Origin: DASYXZ01 sp035934315
GTDB lineage: Bacteria; Acidobacteriota; Terriglobia; UBA7540
Direction of reading: 5' to 3'
NCBI GenBank assembly: GCA_035934315.1
Contig: DASYXZ010000199.1
Location: 1 to 20,435, forward strand
DNA: 20,435 nt
Below, piece after piece: positions 1 through 7,381 of this stretch. Numbering within the stretch: the stretch's first letter is position 1; each line of letters opens with the position of its first letter. The notes under the pieces are model-generated. The model saw nothing but the letters and a program-made list of their open reading frames with translations, was not told the origin of the DNA and made no database searches. Made by a program: the position numbers and the translations under genes.

Positions 1-615
1 CTTTCATCCCTCGCGACGGTGCACAAGCATATGGACACGCTGGAGAGGAAAGGTTTCATCCGCCGGGGGTATAATCAAAGCCGGTCGGTTGAAGTGGTGG
101 CCGTGCCCGGCTCCGTCCCTTTCGCCAGGACGGCGCTGCGATCTCTGGGACGGAAATCGGGCGGCGATTCGCGCCATCACGTCGACCATGGCGCTCCGGC
201 GCTGGCGGCCATCCACGGTGGCCCGCTGGGGAATATGGAATTCCCCATGCTCGGTCGAATTGCGGCGGGCCGGCCGGTGGAGGCCATCGCCAATCCGGAA
301 ACTTTTTCGCTGGCCGATTTCGCCTCGGGCAAAGGCAACATTTTTGTTCTTCGGGTAAAGGGCGATTCCATGGTCGATGACCATATTTGCGACGGCGACT
401 ACATCCTGGTGGAAGGCGCTGATACCGCGACGAATGGCGAAATTGTGGTGGCGCTCACCGACGGCACGGACGCGACGCTGAAGCGTTTTTTCCACGAGCC
501 TGACGGAAAAGTGCGATTGCAGCCCGCCAACGCCCAGATGGATCCCATCATCCTGCCGGCGCGCAGCGTGAAGATTCAAGGGCGGGTGATTGGCGTGTTA
601 AGAAAATACTCGTAA
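1..615 (+). CDS. lexA: LexA repressor, 5'-truncated by the window edge
   Basis: SOS-response repressor and self-cleaving S24-family peptidase. The reading frame is open from base 1, so the start and most of the N-terminal winged helix lie outside the window. What is visible begins in the recognition-helix region (SSLATVHKHMDTLERKGFIRR), followed by a long linker and the C-terminal peptidase domain. The Ala-Gly cleavage site is encoded at 265-270 (context GRIAAGRP). The catalytic Ser is at 367-369 (KGDSMVDD) and the catalytic Lys at 481-483 (ATLKRFF), with the usual spacing. All residues needed for RecA-stimulated autocleavage are present. The linker between the DNA-binding and peptidase domains is longer than in E. 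coli LexA. The next gene follows within about 30 bp, so the two may be cotranscribed. The identification is firm; operator specificity cannot be judged here. Confidence 0.95.
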   Translation, partial: LSSLATVHKHMDTLERKGFIRRGYNQSRSVEVVAVPGSVPFARTALRSLGRKSGGDSRHHVDHGAPALAAIHGGPLGNMEFPMLGRIAAGRPVEAIANPETFSLADFASGKGNIFVLRVKGDSMVDDHICDGDYILVEGADTATNGEIVVALTDGTDATLKRFFHEPDGKVRLQPANAQMDPIILPARSVKIQGRVIGVLRKYS

Positions 616-642
616 GAAATGATCAATTGTAAATTGAGAACC

Positions 643-1614
643 ATGAAGCAGGGCGACCCATCGCGACGGGCTTCCCGCTCGTCTCTGATCGTCGCGCGCT
701 GGCCGCTGTTCCTCTTGCTCCTGGTCTTTTATTCCGCGTCCGTAGCGGCGGCTGACGAACTGAGCTTGAAAGACGGCCGGAAGATTTCCGGAACCATCGT
801 GGGTTTCGAGAATGGAATGTTCCGCCTGGAGACGGAATTCGGTTTCATCCTGGTGCGACGGGATAAAGTGGCTTCCATCAAGGTGACCGCAGGCGCCGCA
901 AAAGAAAGTCCGCAGAAGGCTGAGGCGCGCGGGAGCGCCAACGGGCCTTCTGGCAACGCCACAGGCAAAAGCGACGGCCCACGCCCTGAAGGTGCGGAAC
1001 CCGCATCGGAACGTCGCGCCAGCCCGGGTGTCCCGGCTCGCATTGGCTCGCCGCCAACTCCCGGAGTGCCGCAGGCGCCGCCCGTCAGCCGGCTGCTGAA
1101 CGAACCGCCGCCTGCCCACATGGCTGAACACGAGGAAGGGAATAACTATTTCAATGATACCTTCCACTTTGTTATGTATAAGCCGCCCGACTGGAAGTTT
1201 TATCATGAGTTGCCGCGGGGGAAAGTCTCCGCCCTGGTGGCGCTGGCGAGTGAGGACGAACAAACCGTGCTTTTCGTCGATCGTCAAGTGTGGAGCGGGA
1301 TGCCGGATTTGAAAAACGATATTGTGGAATCAAACCTGCGCACGATCTACCAGGATTACAAAAAACTTTCCGAATCGGAAACGCAAATCGACGGGCATCC
1401 CGCCATCCGCCGCGATTTCAGCGGATTGATTGACGGCGCCGAGTGGCACGGTGTTGCGGTTAGCGTGGTGCAGGGCTCCACGGTTTACGGCATTGTTGGA
1501 ATGACCTCGGCCGAGACCTTTCAATTTCAGGAGGCGGTGTTTAATAAAATTGTGAAATCGTTTCATTTCCTCCCGTCAACATCGCAAGCTACCGCCGCGC
1601 CGCGCACGCCCTAA
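643..1614 (+). CDS. Secreted protein with SH3/Sm-like N-domain and PsbP/DcrB-like C-domain, function unknown
   Basis: I do not recognise a named family. The protein has a basic N-terminus, a hydrophobic stretch (WPLFLLLLVFYSASVAAA) and an AAA-D cleavage-type end, so it is probably exported. Directly after comes a small beta-rich module (LKDGRKISGTIVGFENGMFR, ending RRDKVASI), like short SH3- or Sm-like segments found after signal peptides in Acidobacteria. A low-complexity Pro/Ala/Gly linker of about 90 residues follows. The C-terminal 150 residues, from NYFNDTFHFVMYKPPDW to NKIVKSFHFL, have the look of the Mog1/PsbP/DcrB fold; this is inference from pattern only. I chose ATG 643 because it gives a compact signal peptide; ATG 619 in the same frame is the alternative and would sit 3 bp after the lexA stop. 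Neither has a strong ribosome binding site. Confidence 0.7.
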   Translation: MKQGDPSRRASRSSLIVARWPLFLLLLVFYSASVAAADELSLKDGRKISGTIVGFENGMFRLETEFGFILVRRDKVASIKVTAGAAKESPQKAEARGSANGPSGNATGKSDGPRPEGAEPASERRASPGVPARIGSPPTPGVPQAPPVSRLLNEPPPAHMAEHEEGNNYFNDTFHFVMYKPPDWKFYHELPRGKVSALVALASEDEQTVLFVDRQVWSGMPDLKNDIVESNLRTIYQDYKKLSESETQIDGHPAIRRDFSGLIDGAEWHGVAVSVVQGSTVYGIVGMTSAETFQFQEAVFNKIVKSFHFLPSTSQATAAPRTP

Positions 1615-1650
1615 ATGCCGCCAGTCAATTGTGAGTGTTTAATGCCTCGT

Positions 1651-1678
1651 TTGACGGAAACTCGCCGTCTCGTATAAA
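1651..1678 (+). promoter_or_regulatory. Predicted sigma70 promoter of the iron operon
   Basis: TTGACG at 1651-1656 and TATAAA at 1673-1678 are separated by 16 bp and lie about 60 bp before the FTR1-type permease start. They closely match the vegetative -35/-10 consensus and predict a transcript start near 1685. The A+T-rich stretch just after (1673-1700, TATAAAATTATTACTGATAC) is where a Fur- or DtxR-type operator would be expected. Only a weak GTAT/ATAC dyad is visible, so I do not assign an operator. The predicted leader can form a 5-bp stem (GGAGT/ACTCC, 1698-1715). Confidence 0.55.
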
Positions 1679-1738
1679 ATTATTACTGATACTGAATGGA
1701 GTGCCAGGCAACTCCGTTTTGACTCGAAGCGATTTACT

Positions 1739-3004
1739 ATGTTCCAGTCTCTCGTCATCACACTGCGCGAAGGCGTGGAAGGCACGCTGATTGTGGGCAT
1801 CGTGCTGGCGTATCTCGCCAAGACGGGCCGCGAGACCTGGAGCCGGATTGTCTGGAGGGGCGTGCTTGCGGCAGTTGCAGCGAGCCTGACCGCCGCGTAT
1901 TTTGTTCATCGTTTGGAAGTGAGCGAAGACGCCTATGAAGGCTGGCTGATGCTGGCGGGCTCGGCCTTTGTGGCGAGTATGGTCTATTGGATGTGGAAAA
2001 CTGGCAAACGCATGAAGCAGGAAATTGAAACCAAACTTTCCAGCCTGGCGGAGCAGCCCACGCGCGCGGCCAGCGCGGGATTATTTCTCTTCGTGTTCCT
2101 GATGGTTTTTCGCGAAGGCATTGAAACCGTTCTGTTGCTCGCCGCGGTTTCTTTTCGTTCCACGGACTTGCTCAATTTTATCGGCGGCATTTCCGGCTTA
2201 ATATTGGCCATCGGACTGGGCGTCGCGTTCTTCAAGGGCAGTATTAAAGTGGACTTGCGAAAATTTTTCACGGTCACCAGTCTCGTGCTGGGCGTGGTGG
2301 CGGCGCAACTGCTGGTGACCGGCGTCCACGAACTATCCGAGGCGCAAGTTATCCCCTCCAGCCAGCGCGAAATGGCGCTGGTGGGCCCCATTGTGAACAA
2401 CGACGCGTTCTTTTTTGTGGTGATTGTCGCGCTCTGTCTGTTCCTGATTATTGCCCAAAGAATTCGCGCCACTGACGCTACCGCGGCTGATAAGGCGGCG
2501 CTTGCGGCGCCGGATCGGCGCAAGGCGATGGCGGAACGGCAGCGGGATCACTTCTGGAAGATGGCGGCCAGCGGCGTGAGCCTGCTGATTATCGTACTGA
2601 TCAGCGCTGAATTTATTTATTCCCGCGCCGCGCAGGCCATGACGCCTCCGGTGCCGGTGAATCTGGTTAACGGGGTGCTCCGCATCCCCGCCGCTCAACT
2701 GGCCGACCACAAGTTGCATCGCTATGTGGTGACGGTGGGCGGCGCCGAGGTTCGCTTGATTGCCATCCTCGATGATTCCGACACAGTGCGCGCCGGCCTT
2801 GATGCCTGTTCCATTTGCGGGAGCAAAGGGTATTACCAGGACGGAAAAAATGTTATTTGCCGGAATTGTTCGGCGGCCATTTATGTGCCCACCATCGGCC
2901 TGGCCGGCGGGTGCAATCCGGTGCATATTAACTATGTGGTGGATGGCAACGCCCTGACCTTTTCCGAAAGCACCCTGGCCGCTGGCGCAAAATATTTTCA
3001 ATAA
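1739..3004 (+). CDS. FTR1-family iron permease fused to a periplasmic DUF2318 (four-cysteine) domain
   Basis: Probable high-affinity iron permease of the inner membrane. Residues 1-250 form the seven-helix FTR1/EfeU-type core with both signature acidic motifs: REGVE at 10-14 and REGIE at 125-129, the latter in FLMVFREGIETVLLLAAVSF. A cytoplasmic basic linker follows, then an extra hydrophobic helix at about 277-296. Residues 297-421 are a DUF2318-type domain with C357-x2-C360, C374-x2-C377 and a final GGC at 392, which could bind iron or an Fe-S centre. In Campylobacter the FTR1 permease and the DUF2318 protein belong to the p19 iron locus, together with P19, two FtsX-like permeases and an ABC ATPase. 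Here the same set follows directly, with 4 bp to the next gene, but no P19 gene is seen. The start is the first ATG, with only a weak ribosome binding site. Confidence 0.93.
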   Translation: MFQSLVITLREGVEGTLIVGIVLAYLAKTGRETWSRIVWRGVLAAVAASLTAAYFVHRLEVSEDAYEGWLMLAGSAFVASMVYWMWKTGKRMKQEIETKLSSLAEQPTRAASAGLFLFVFLMVFREGIETVLLLAAVSFRSTDLLNFIGGISGLILAIGLGVAFFKGSIKVDLRKFFTVTSLVLGVVAAQLLVTGVHELSEAQVIPSSQREMALVGPIVNNDAFFFVVIVALCLFLIIAQRIRATDATAADKAALAAPDRRKAMAERQRDHFWKMAASGVSLLIIVLISAEFIYSRAAQAMTPPVPVNLVNGVLRIPAAQLADHKLHRYVVTVGGAEVRLIAILDDSDTVRAGLDACSICGSKGYYQDGKNVICRNCSAAIYVPTIGLAGGCNPVHINYVVDGNALTFSESTLAAGAKYFQ

Positions 3005-3008
3005 AAAT

Positions 3009-4373
3009 ATGCTCACCCGGATTATTCGCGGATCGTTGATGCGCCGTCGCCGTAGGAAAGCCCTGAGTGTGGCGGCCGTGGCCCTGGGCATTGCCGTGGC
3101 CACTGCGGTGGGGACGATTGCCCTGGATGTGGGCGACAAAGTGAACCGCGAATTGCGCTCGTTCGGCGCCAATATTTCCGTCACGCCTGCGACGGACAGC
3201 CTGTCCGTAGCCGTGGGCGGCGTGGACTATCGCCCCGCCGGAAGCGGAGCGTATCTGAATCAGTCCGACCTGGTCAATTTGAAGAAAATTTTTTGGCGAA
3301 ATAATGTTATGGCGTTTGCCCCGTTCCTTTATGTTCCCGTCACCATTCAGGGCCGCCCTGAAGTTCTGGTGGGGAGCTGGTTCGATGAGAAAATTCAGGT
3401 GGACAAAGGTGAGGTTTTTCGCAGCGGATTGAAGGAACTACACCCCGCTTGGAAAGTGCAGGGGGCATGGCCGGACGATGGGGAATCGTCGGGCAAATTT
3501 GAATGTCTGGTCGGGCAACGTCTGGCCAATCGGCTGGGGGCTCAGGTGGGACAATCCATTTCCATTCAGATGACGGAGGGCCCACGAAACCCAACGGGGC
3601 AGGGAAGTGATGGCACGTCAATTTCATCCGCTGTGGCGAGTGCGAGCCGCCCCGAAAAAGGAATTTCTACATATCAGTTGACAGTGCGCGGCATCCTGGA
3701 TACCGGCGGCGCCGAGGACGACCAGTTACTCGCGCCGCTGGCCACGGTTCAGCAAGTGGCGAACCTGGAAGGTAAAATCCGCCGCGTGGAGGTGAGCGCG
3801 CTGACCAAGCCGGAGGATGCCTTTGCGCGCTCCGACGTGAGTAAAATGTCGCCCGACCAGTTCGAGCGCTGGAATTGTTCGCCCTACGTGCGATCGATTT
3901 CCTACCAAATCGAGCAGGCGATGCCGGGCGCTGCAGCGCGCCCGGTTTATCAGGTGGCCGATACGGAAGGAAAAATTCTCGACCGCGTGGGCATCTTGAT
4001 GTGGCTGTTGGCCGCGGCGGCGTTGATTACCGCGGCCCTGGCTGTGGCTTCAATGATGCTGGCCACTGTGCTCGAACGGCGCGCCGAAATTGGACTTTTC
4101 AAGTCGCTGGGTGCGACGGACGCGCGCGTGGCCACCGTTTTCCTGCTGGAGGCCGCCAGCATTGGCCTGGCGGGAGGCGCGGTCGGGTACTTTGCGGGAA
4201 GCTTGATGGCGCGGCGACTTTCGATTGAAATTTTTGGTCTGCCTACCAGCTTTCACTGGATATTTTTGCCCACCGCCCTGGCCCTGGCTCTGGTGGTTAC
4301 ACTTGTGGGAAGCGCGCTGCCCCTGGGCCGCGACTTGAAGATATCTCCGGCGCTGGCTTTGAGAAATGAATAG
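3009..4373 (+). CDS. MacB/FtsX-type ABC transporter permease 1 of the iron operon
   Basis: Inner-membrane permease of the type VII (MacB/FtsX/LolC-like) ABC superfamily. A short basic N-terminus (LMRRRRRKALS) precedes the first membrane helix at about 18-38. A periplasmic MacB_PCD-like region runs to about residue 325. Three C-terminal helices of the FtsX domain follow, with the typical LERRAEIGLFKSLGATDARV coupling segment after the second helix. The motif GGAEDDQLLAPL at about 233-244 is shared in position with the next gene (GTSEDDQVFVPL), so the two permeases are ancient paralogs and probably form a heterodimer. The stop overlaps the next start by 8 bp, indicating translational coupling. 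The Campylobacter Cj1661/Cj1662 pair is the likely counterpart. Direct substrate transport is not proven for this class; mechanotransmission to periplasmic partners is equally possible. Confidence 0.9.
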   Translation: MLTRIIRGSLMRRRRRKALSVAAVALGIAVATAVGTIALDVGDKVNRELRSFGANISVTPATDSLSVAVGGVDYRPAGSGAYLNQSDLVNLKKIFWRNNVMAFAPFLYVPVTIQGRPEVLVGSWFDEKIQVDKGEVFRSGLKELHPAWKVQGAWPDDGESSGKFECLVGQRLANRLGAQVGQSISIQMTEGPRNPTGQGSDGTSISSAVASASRPEKGISTYQLTVRGILDTGGAEDDQLLAPLATVQQVANLEGKIRRVEVSALTKPEDAFARSDVSKMSPDQFERWNCSPYVRSISYQIEQAMPGAAARPVYQVADTEGKILDRVGILMWLLAAAALITAALAVASMMLATVLERRAEIGLFKSLGATDARVATVFLLEAASIGLAGGAVGYFAGSLMARRLSIEIFGLPTSFHWIFLPTALALALVVTLVGSALPLGRDLKISPALALRNE

Positions 4374-5661
4374 CCAAATAAACAACCAACCCCGGGTTCG
4401 GCGATCTCTCTTCTGGCGGCTGTGGCTGCGCTCGCTCACCGTAAAGCGCCCACAGGCCGCGCTGGCTATTGGCTCCGTCCTGGTGGGCGCCACGGTGGCG
4501 TCCATGCTCTTAAATCTTTACGGCGATGCGCGCCGCAAAATGACCCAGGAGTTCCGCGCTTATGGCCCCAACGCCGTCCTGGCGCCGGGCGATTTGCCCG
4601 GCGCAATGGATCGGGCATTGCCCGCTGCTTCATCAGGGCGTACCTCCAATTCAGATATAATGACTGGTGTTATAGACCAGAGTGTGATGGGAGGTCTAAC
4701 CCCATTCGCTCAACGCAGAAGTGGATTTTCAGCTGTCCCGGTGCTCTACGTCGTAACCCGTCTAAGTAAAACAGAGGGGCAAGCTCGCCAGGCGGCAGCG
4801 CGGCCGGACGAGCCTGAAAACGTGGTTGCTGTGGGCACGGATTTCAACGCCCTCAGTCGCTTGTATCCTTCATGGCGCATCAAAGGCAGTCCCAGTGCTT
4901 TGGCCGGGGCATCCTGCGCCATCGGCACGCATATCGCGTCGCGGCTGGTGCTGGGCCCGGGCGATTCGATTGAACTTGGATTGACCAGCACGGGCGCGGG
5001 TCAAAGCGAGATGGCGCGAGAATCTTTTCGAATATCGAGTATCCTATCCACCGGAACTTCGGAGGATGACCAGGTTTTTGTCCCTCTCGAATCGCTCCAA
5101 AAACTGGGAGGGCTGGAAGGTAAAATCAGTTTGGTGCAGATGTTCGTGCCCGGCGAAGCGGCCGAGGTTGAACGCGACTTGGGTGAATTGACTCAGTCGG
5201 TGCGGGGTTACCCGAACATTGAGGTGCGTCCCATTCGACAGATTGTTTATTCCGCCGGGAAGGTTTTAGATACCATTCGTTGGGTCATGTTTTCCCTTAC
5301 CGGCCTGATTCTGATTATCATTGCGCTTTGCGTTACGGCCACCATGACGGCGATTGTGCTTGAACGCCGGAAGGATATTGCCGTGATGAAATCGTTGGGA
5401 GCGAGCGACCAGCTCGTGATGCAACTTTTCCTGAGCGAAGGCGCGACCCTGGGCGCGATCGGTGGCCTCGCGGGATTTGGATTGGGGCTCGCCCTGGCTC
5501 ATCAAATGGCCCGGCATCTTTTTAATGTCAGTCTCAGCCTGACGTGGTGGACTTTCCCTATGGTCTGTATGGCGAGCATGACGCTGGCCGTTCTGGCCAC
5601 ACTCTTCCCGGTGGAAATTGTGCACTACATTCAGCCCGCCCGGGTGCTTCGAGGAGAATAG
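4366..5661 (+). CDS. MacB/FtsX-type ABC transporter permease 2 of the iron operon
   Basis: Second permease, paralogous to the preceding one. It has one N-terminal helix at about 27-46, a large periplasmic region, and three C-terminal helices. The coupling sequence ERRKDIAVMKSLGASDQLV lies in the cytoplasmic loop. E233-D-D-Q236 occupies the same place as E236-D-D-Q239 in permease 1. A stretch at about 85-150 (encoded near 4625-4790) is absent from or poorly matched to permease 1 and is less GC-rich than the flanks, suggesting a variable periplasmic loop. The ATG lies inside the end of permease 1. The stop at 5659-5661 is 4 bp before the TTG start proposed for the ATPase, so the three subunits should be made in fixed proportion. 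The family is certain; the transported or signalled substrate is inferred to be iron from the FTR1 partner. Confidence 0.9.
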   Translation: MNSQINNQPRVRRSLFWRLWLRSLTVKRPQAALAIGSVLVGATVASMLLNLYGDARRKMTQEFRAYGPNAVLAPGDLPGAMDRALPAASSGRTSNSDIMTGVIDQSVMGGLTPFAQRRSGFSAVPVLYVVTRLSKTEGQARQAAARPDEPENVVAVGTDFNALSRLYPSWRIKGSPSALAGASCAIGTHIASRLVLGPGDSIELGLTSTGAGQSEMARESFRISSILSTGTSEDDQVFVPLESLQKLGGLEGKISLVQMFVPGEAAEVERDLGELTQSVRGYPNIEVRPIRQIVYSAGKVLDTIRWVMFSLTGLILIIIALCVTATMTAIVLERRKDIAVMKSLGASDQLVMQLFLSEGATLGAIGGLAGFGLGLALAHQMARHLFNVSLSLTWWTFPMVCMASMTLAVLATLFPVEIVHYIQPARVLRGE

Positions 5662-5665
5662 ATTT

Positions 5666-6736
5666 TTGTCATTCATTGAAGTTCGTGATCTGACGAAAAA
5701 ATACGGCGTTGAAGTTCCGGCTCTCAGCCGCGTTAGTTTTGCGGTGGAGAAGGGCGAGTGGGTGGCCATCATGGGCCCGTCCGGTTCAGGCAAGAGCACG
5801 CTGATGAATATTCTCGGCTGCCTTGACTCGCCCACTGAAGGGCAGGCGCTGGTTGACGGCCATGATCTCGCGAACTTTTCCGCGGGCGAGCTGGCGCGTT
5901 TCCGGGCGGAAAAAGTGGGATTCGTTTTTCAGCAGTATCATCTGGTTCCGTATTTGACGGCTGTCGAAAACGTAATGCTCGCCCAATATTTCCACAGCCT
6001 GGCGGAAGAGAAGGAAGCCGCGGAAGCATTGCGGCGCGTGGGTCTGGCGGACCGGCTGCAACATTTGCCCTCACAACTTTCCGGCGGAGAGCAGCAACGG
6101 GTTTGCGTGGCGCGCGCCCTCATCAACCAGCCCAACTTAATATTGGCGGACGAGCCCACCGGTAATCTTGACGAGGTGAATGAAGCGATTGTGATGGGCC
6201 TGGTGGCGGACTTGCACCGCGAGGGTCACACAATTCTGATGGTGACGCACGATCCGGAAATCGGGCGCATGGCGGAACGGCGCGTGGAGCTCCATCACGG
6301 GCGGCTGACGGAAGTTTCCGACTTGCCCATCCACGAGGAAGATCTGATTGACAGTTTGCTGCAAGCCGTATGGCATGCGCGCGAGGACAGCGGAAAAGCA
6401 GAAATCGCAACGGACAGTCTGCCCGAGTTCTCTCACAATCGGGCAACGTTCCTGCTGCTGGCGCAGGAAGATTGGATTTCGCTTTCTGATGGCCGGCTTC
6501 GTTTGACCAGCCGGGGGGAAAAGCGCGCCGTGGCTGCCACTCGCCGCCATCGTCTGGCCGAGCGTCTGTTTTTCGATACTTTTGGAATGAATGTGGAGCA
6601 GCTCCACGATAGCGCGCACAGAATCGAACATACTCTGAGCCCGGAGGTCACCGAAAAAATTTGCACCTTCCTCCATCACCCGCTCACTTGCCCGCACGGC
6701 TCGCCCATTCCTCGCGGCGAGTGCTGCGTGAGGTGA
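5666..6736 (+). CDS. ABC ATPase (MacB/LolD type) fused to a C-terminal DtxR/MntR-like iron-sensor module
   Basis: The N-terminal 220 residues are a complete LolD/MacB-type ATPase: Walker A GPSGSGKST at 37-45, signature LSGGEQQ at 138-144, Walker B LILADE ending at D162-E163, and the switch histidine H195. An extra 130 residues follow. About 226-293 resembles a DtxR-type winged helix (DLIDSLLQAVW start, RLRLTSRGEKRA wing). About 294-356 is the metal-binding and dimerisation domain, with RHRLAERLF, LHDSAHRIEH and CPHGSPIP. Aligned without gaps to DtxR from H79 onward, H295, E299, H314, E321 and H322 match H79, E83, H98, E105 and H106; H318 replaces C102, and the Met10 position is Ser230. The last residues add a CC pair (353-354). 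The start is TTG 5666, with GAGGAG 9 bp upstream; the upstream ATG 5618 would overlap permease 2. The protein ought to couple cytosolic Fe2+ or Mn2+ to the transporter. Confidence 0.9.
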   Translation: MSFIEVRDLTKKYGVEVPALSRVSFAVEKGEWVAIMGPSGSGKSTLMNILGCLDSPTEGQALVDGHDLANFSAGELARFRAEKVGFVFQQYHLVPYLTAVENVMLAQYFHSLAEEKEAAEALRRVGLADRLQHLPSQLSGGEQQRVCVARALINQPNLILADEPTGNLDEVNEAIVMGLVADLHREGHTILMVTHDPEIGRMAERRVELHHGRLTEVSDLPIHEEDLIDSLLQAVWHAREDSGKAEIATDSLPEFSHNRATFLLLAQEDWISLSDGRLRLTSRGEKRAVAATRRHRLAERLFFDTFGMNVEQLHDSAHRIEHTLSPEVTEKICTFLHHPLTCPHGSPIPRGECCVR

Positions 6737-7381
6737 AAATTCCGCGAGACAACCTGTGATGCCCAAAAGACGTAAAATAATTGGTGGCTAATGCCGCGTT
6801 CCGATTATGCCCTTGTGCCAGCCCCCCCTTACCCGGTCCGGCCATCCGGGACCATCCTCTCCTCCGAAGGGGGCGAGGGCCATTATTTCCAAATACGGGA
6901 CGCCCTCGCTGGCCGAAATCAACCACCTGCGGTGGTTAAATATAGCCAACTGGTTGCCAGGCTCTTCGTTTTACTAATGTCACTATACCTGCCGCTCAAA
7001 AACTATTGAACGTATTTCGGCCAAAAATGGAACCTACACCGGCATCCAAATGTCGCGCGCCACAGAAGATCAAACAGCCTTTTGTCCATGCAAATTGGCA
7101 CGAATGTGAAACGGAACAGTACCACGAAGGGCGTGGCAGACAATTCCGTAAACCAAAGCAGGATAATGCCTTCGTCTTATTCGCTGCTTGGTGTTCTGAC
7201 ATTTTCATGCGCGGCCTGAGGTTTGCGTTTGGCCGGCCACATTTAGCGCAAGCTTTTTTTCCAGCCGGATAACTGCCTTATCCGTAATCCCGCCTGCGCG
7301 TCACGCATCCATATTTTATAGCCAACTGGCATTTTAATTGCTCTATCGATTGCTTTCAAACTCCACGAGGTAAAAACAAAC
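6737..7381. other. Intergenic region, no convincing gene; one dispersed repeat copy and a small hairpin
   Basis: These 645 bp separate the iron operon from the envelope gene group. The short frames here lack a ribosome binding site, signal sequence or recognisable motif. Contents: a palindromic repeat copy (6824-6879, described separately), a perfect 7-bp stem with a 3-nt loop (AACCACC TGC GGTGGTT, 6921-6937) with no following T-run, and a 13-bp direct repeat (TATAGCCAACTGG) at 6941-6953 and 7317-7329. No clear terminator for the iron operon is visible. Confidence 0.6.
6824..6879 (+). repeat. Dispersed palindromic repeat, copy 1
   Basis: Two parts: a GTCC...GGGAC stem (6836-6852), then CCTCTCC...GGGGGCGAGGG. 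The same two-part layout occurs at 10030-10083, where the first stem is a perfect GTCCCGCG-GA-CGCGGGAC. The copies differ in the loop and in a few stem positions that partly compensate, as expected for a repeat that folds. It is probably a REP/MITE-like intergenic element. Confidence 0.65.

Noticed and set aside
1673..1700. Fur box overlapping the iron-operon promoter
   Set aside because: The A/T-rich stretch matches the 19-bp Fur consensus only weakly and has no convincing dyad; kept as a question, not as a feature.
2333..3184. Long open frame on the minus strand (283 codons) opposite the FTR1-DUF2318 gene
   Set aside because: It lies wholly over well-supported plus-strand genes, is rich in His/Arg/Asn as expected of antisense translation of GC-rich code, and has no motif or ribosome binding site.
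6921..6937. Rho-independent terminator of the iron operon
   Set aside because: The stem is perfect but only 7 bp, lies about 185 bp after the stop, and has no T-tract on either strand.
7006..7272. 88-codon frame in the 6737-7381 gap
   Set aside because: TTG start, no ribosome binding site, no signal, domain or biased composition; likely chance.
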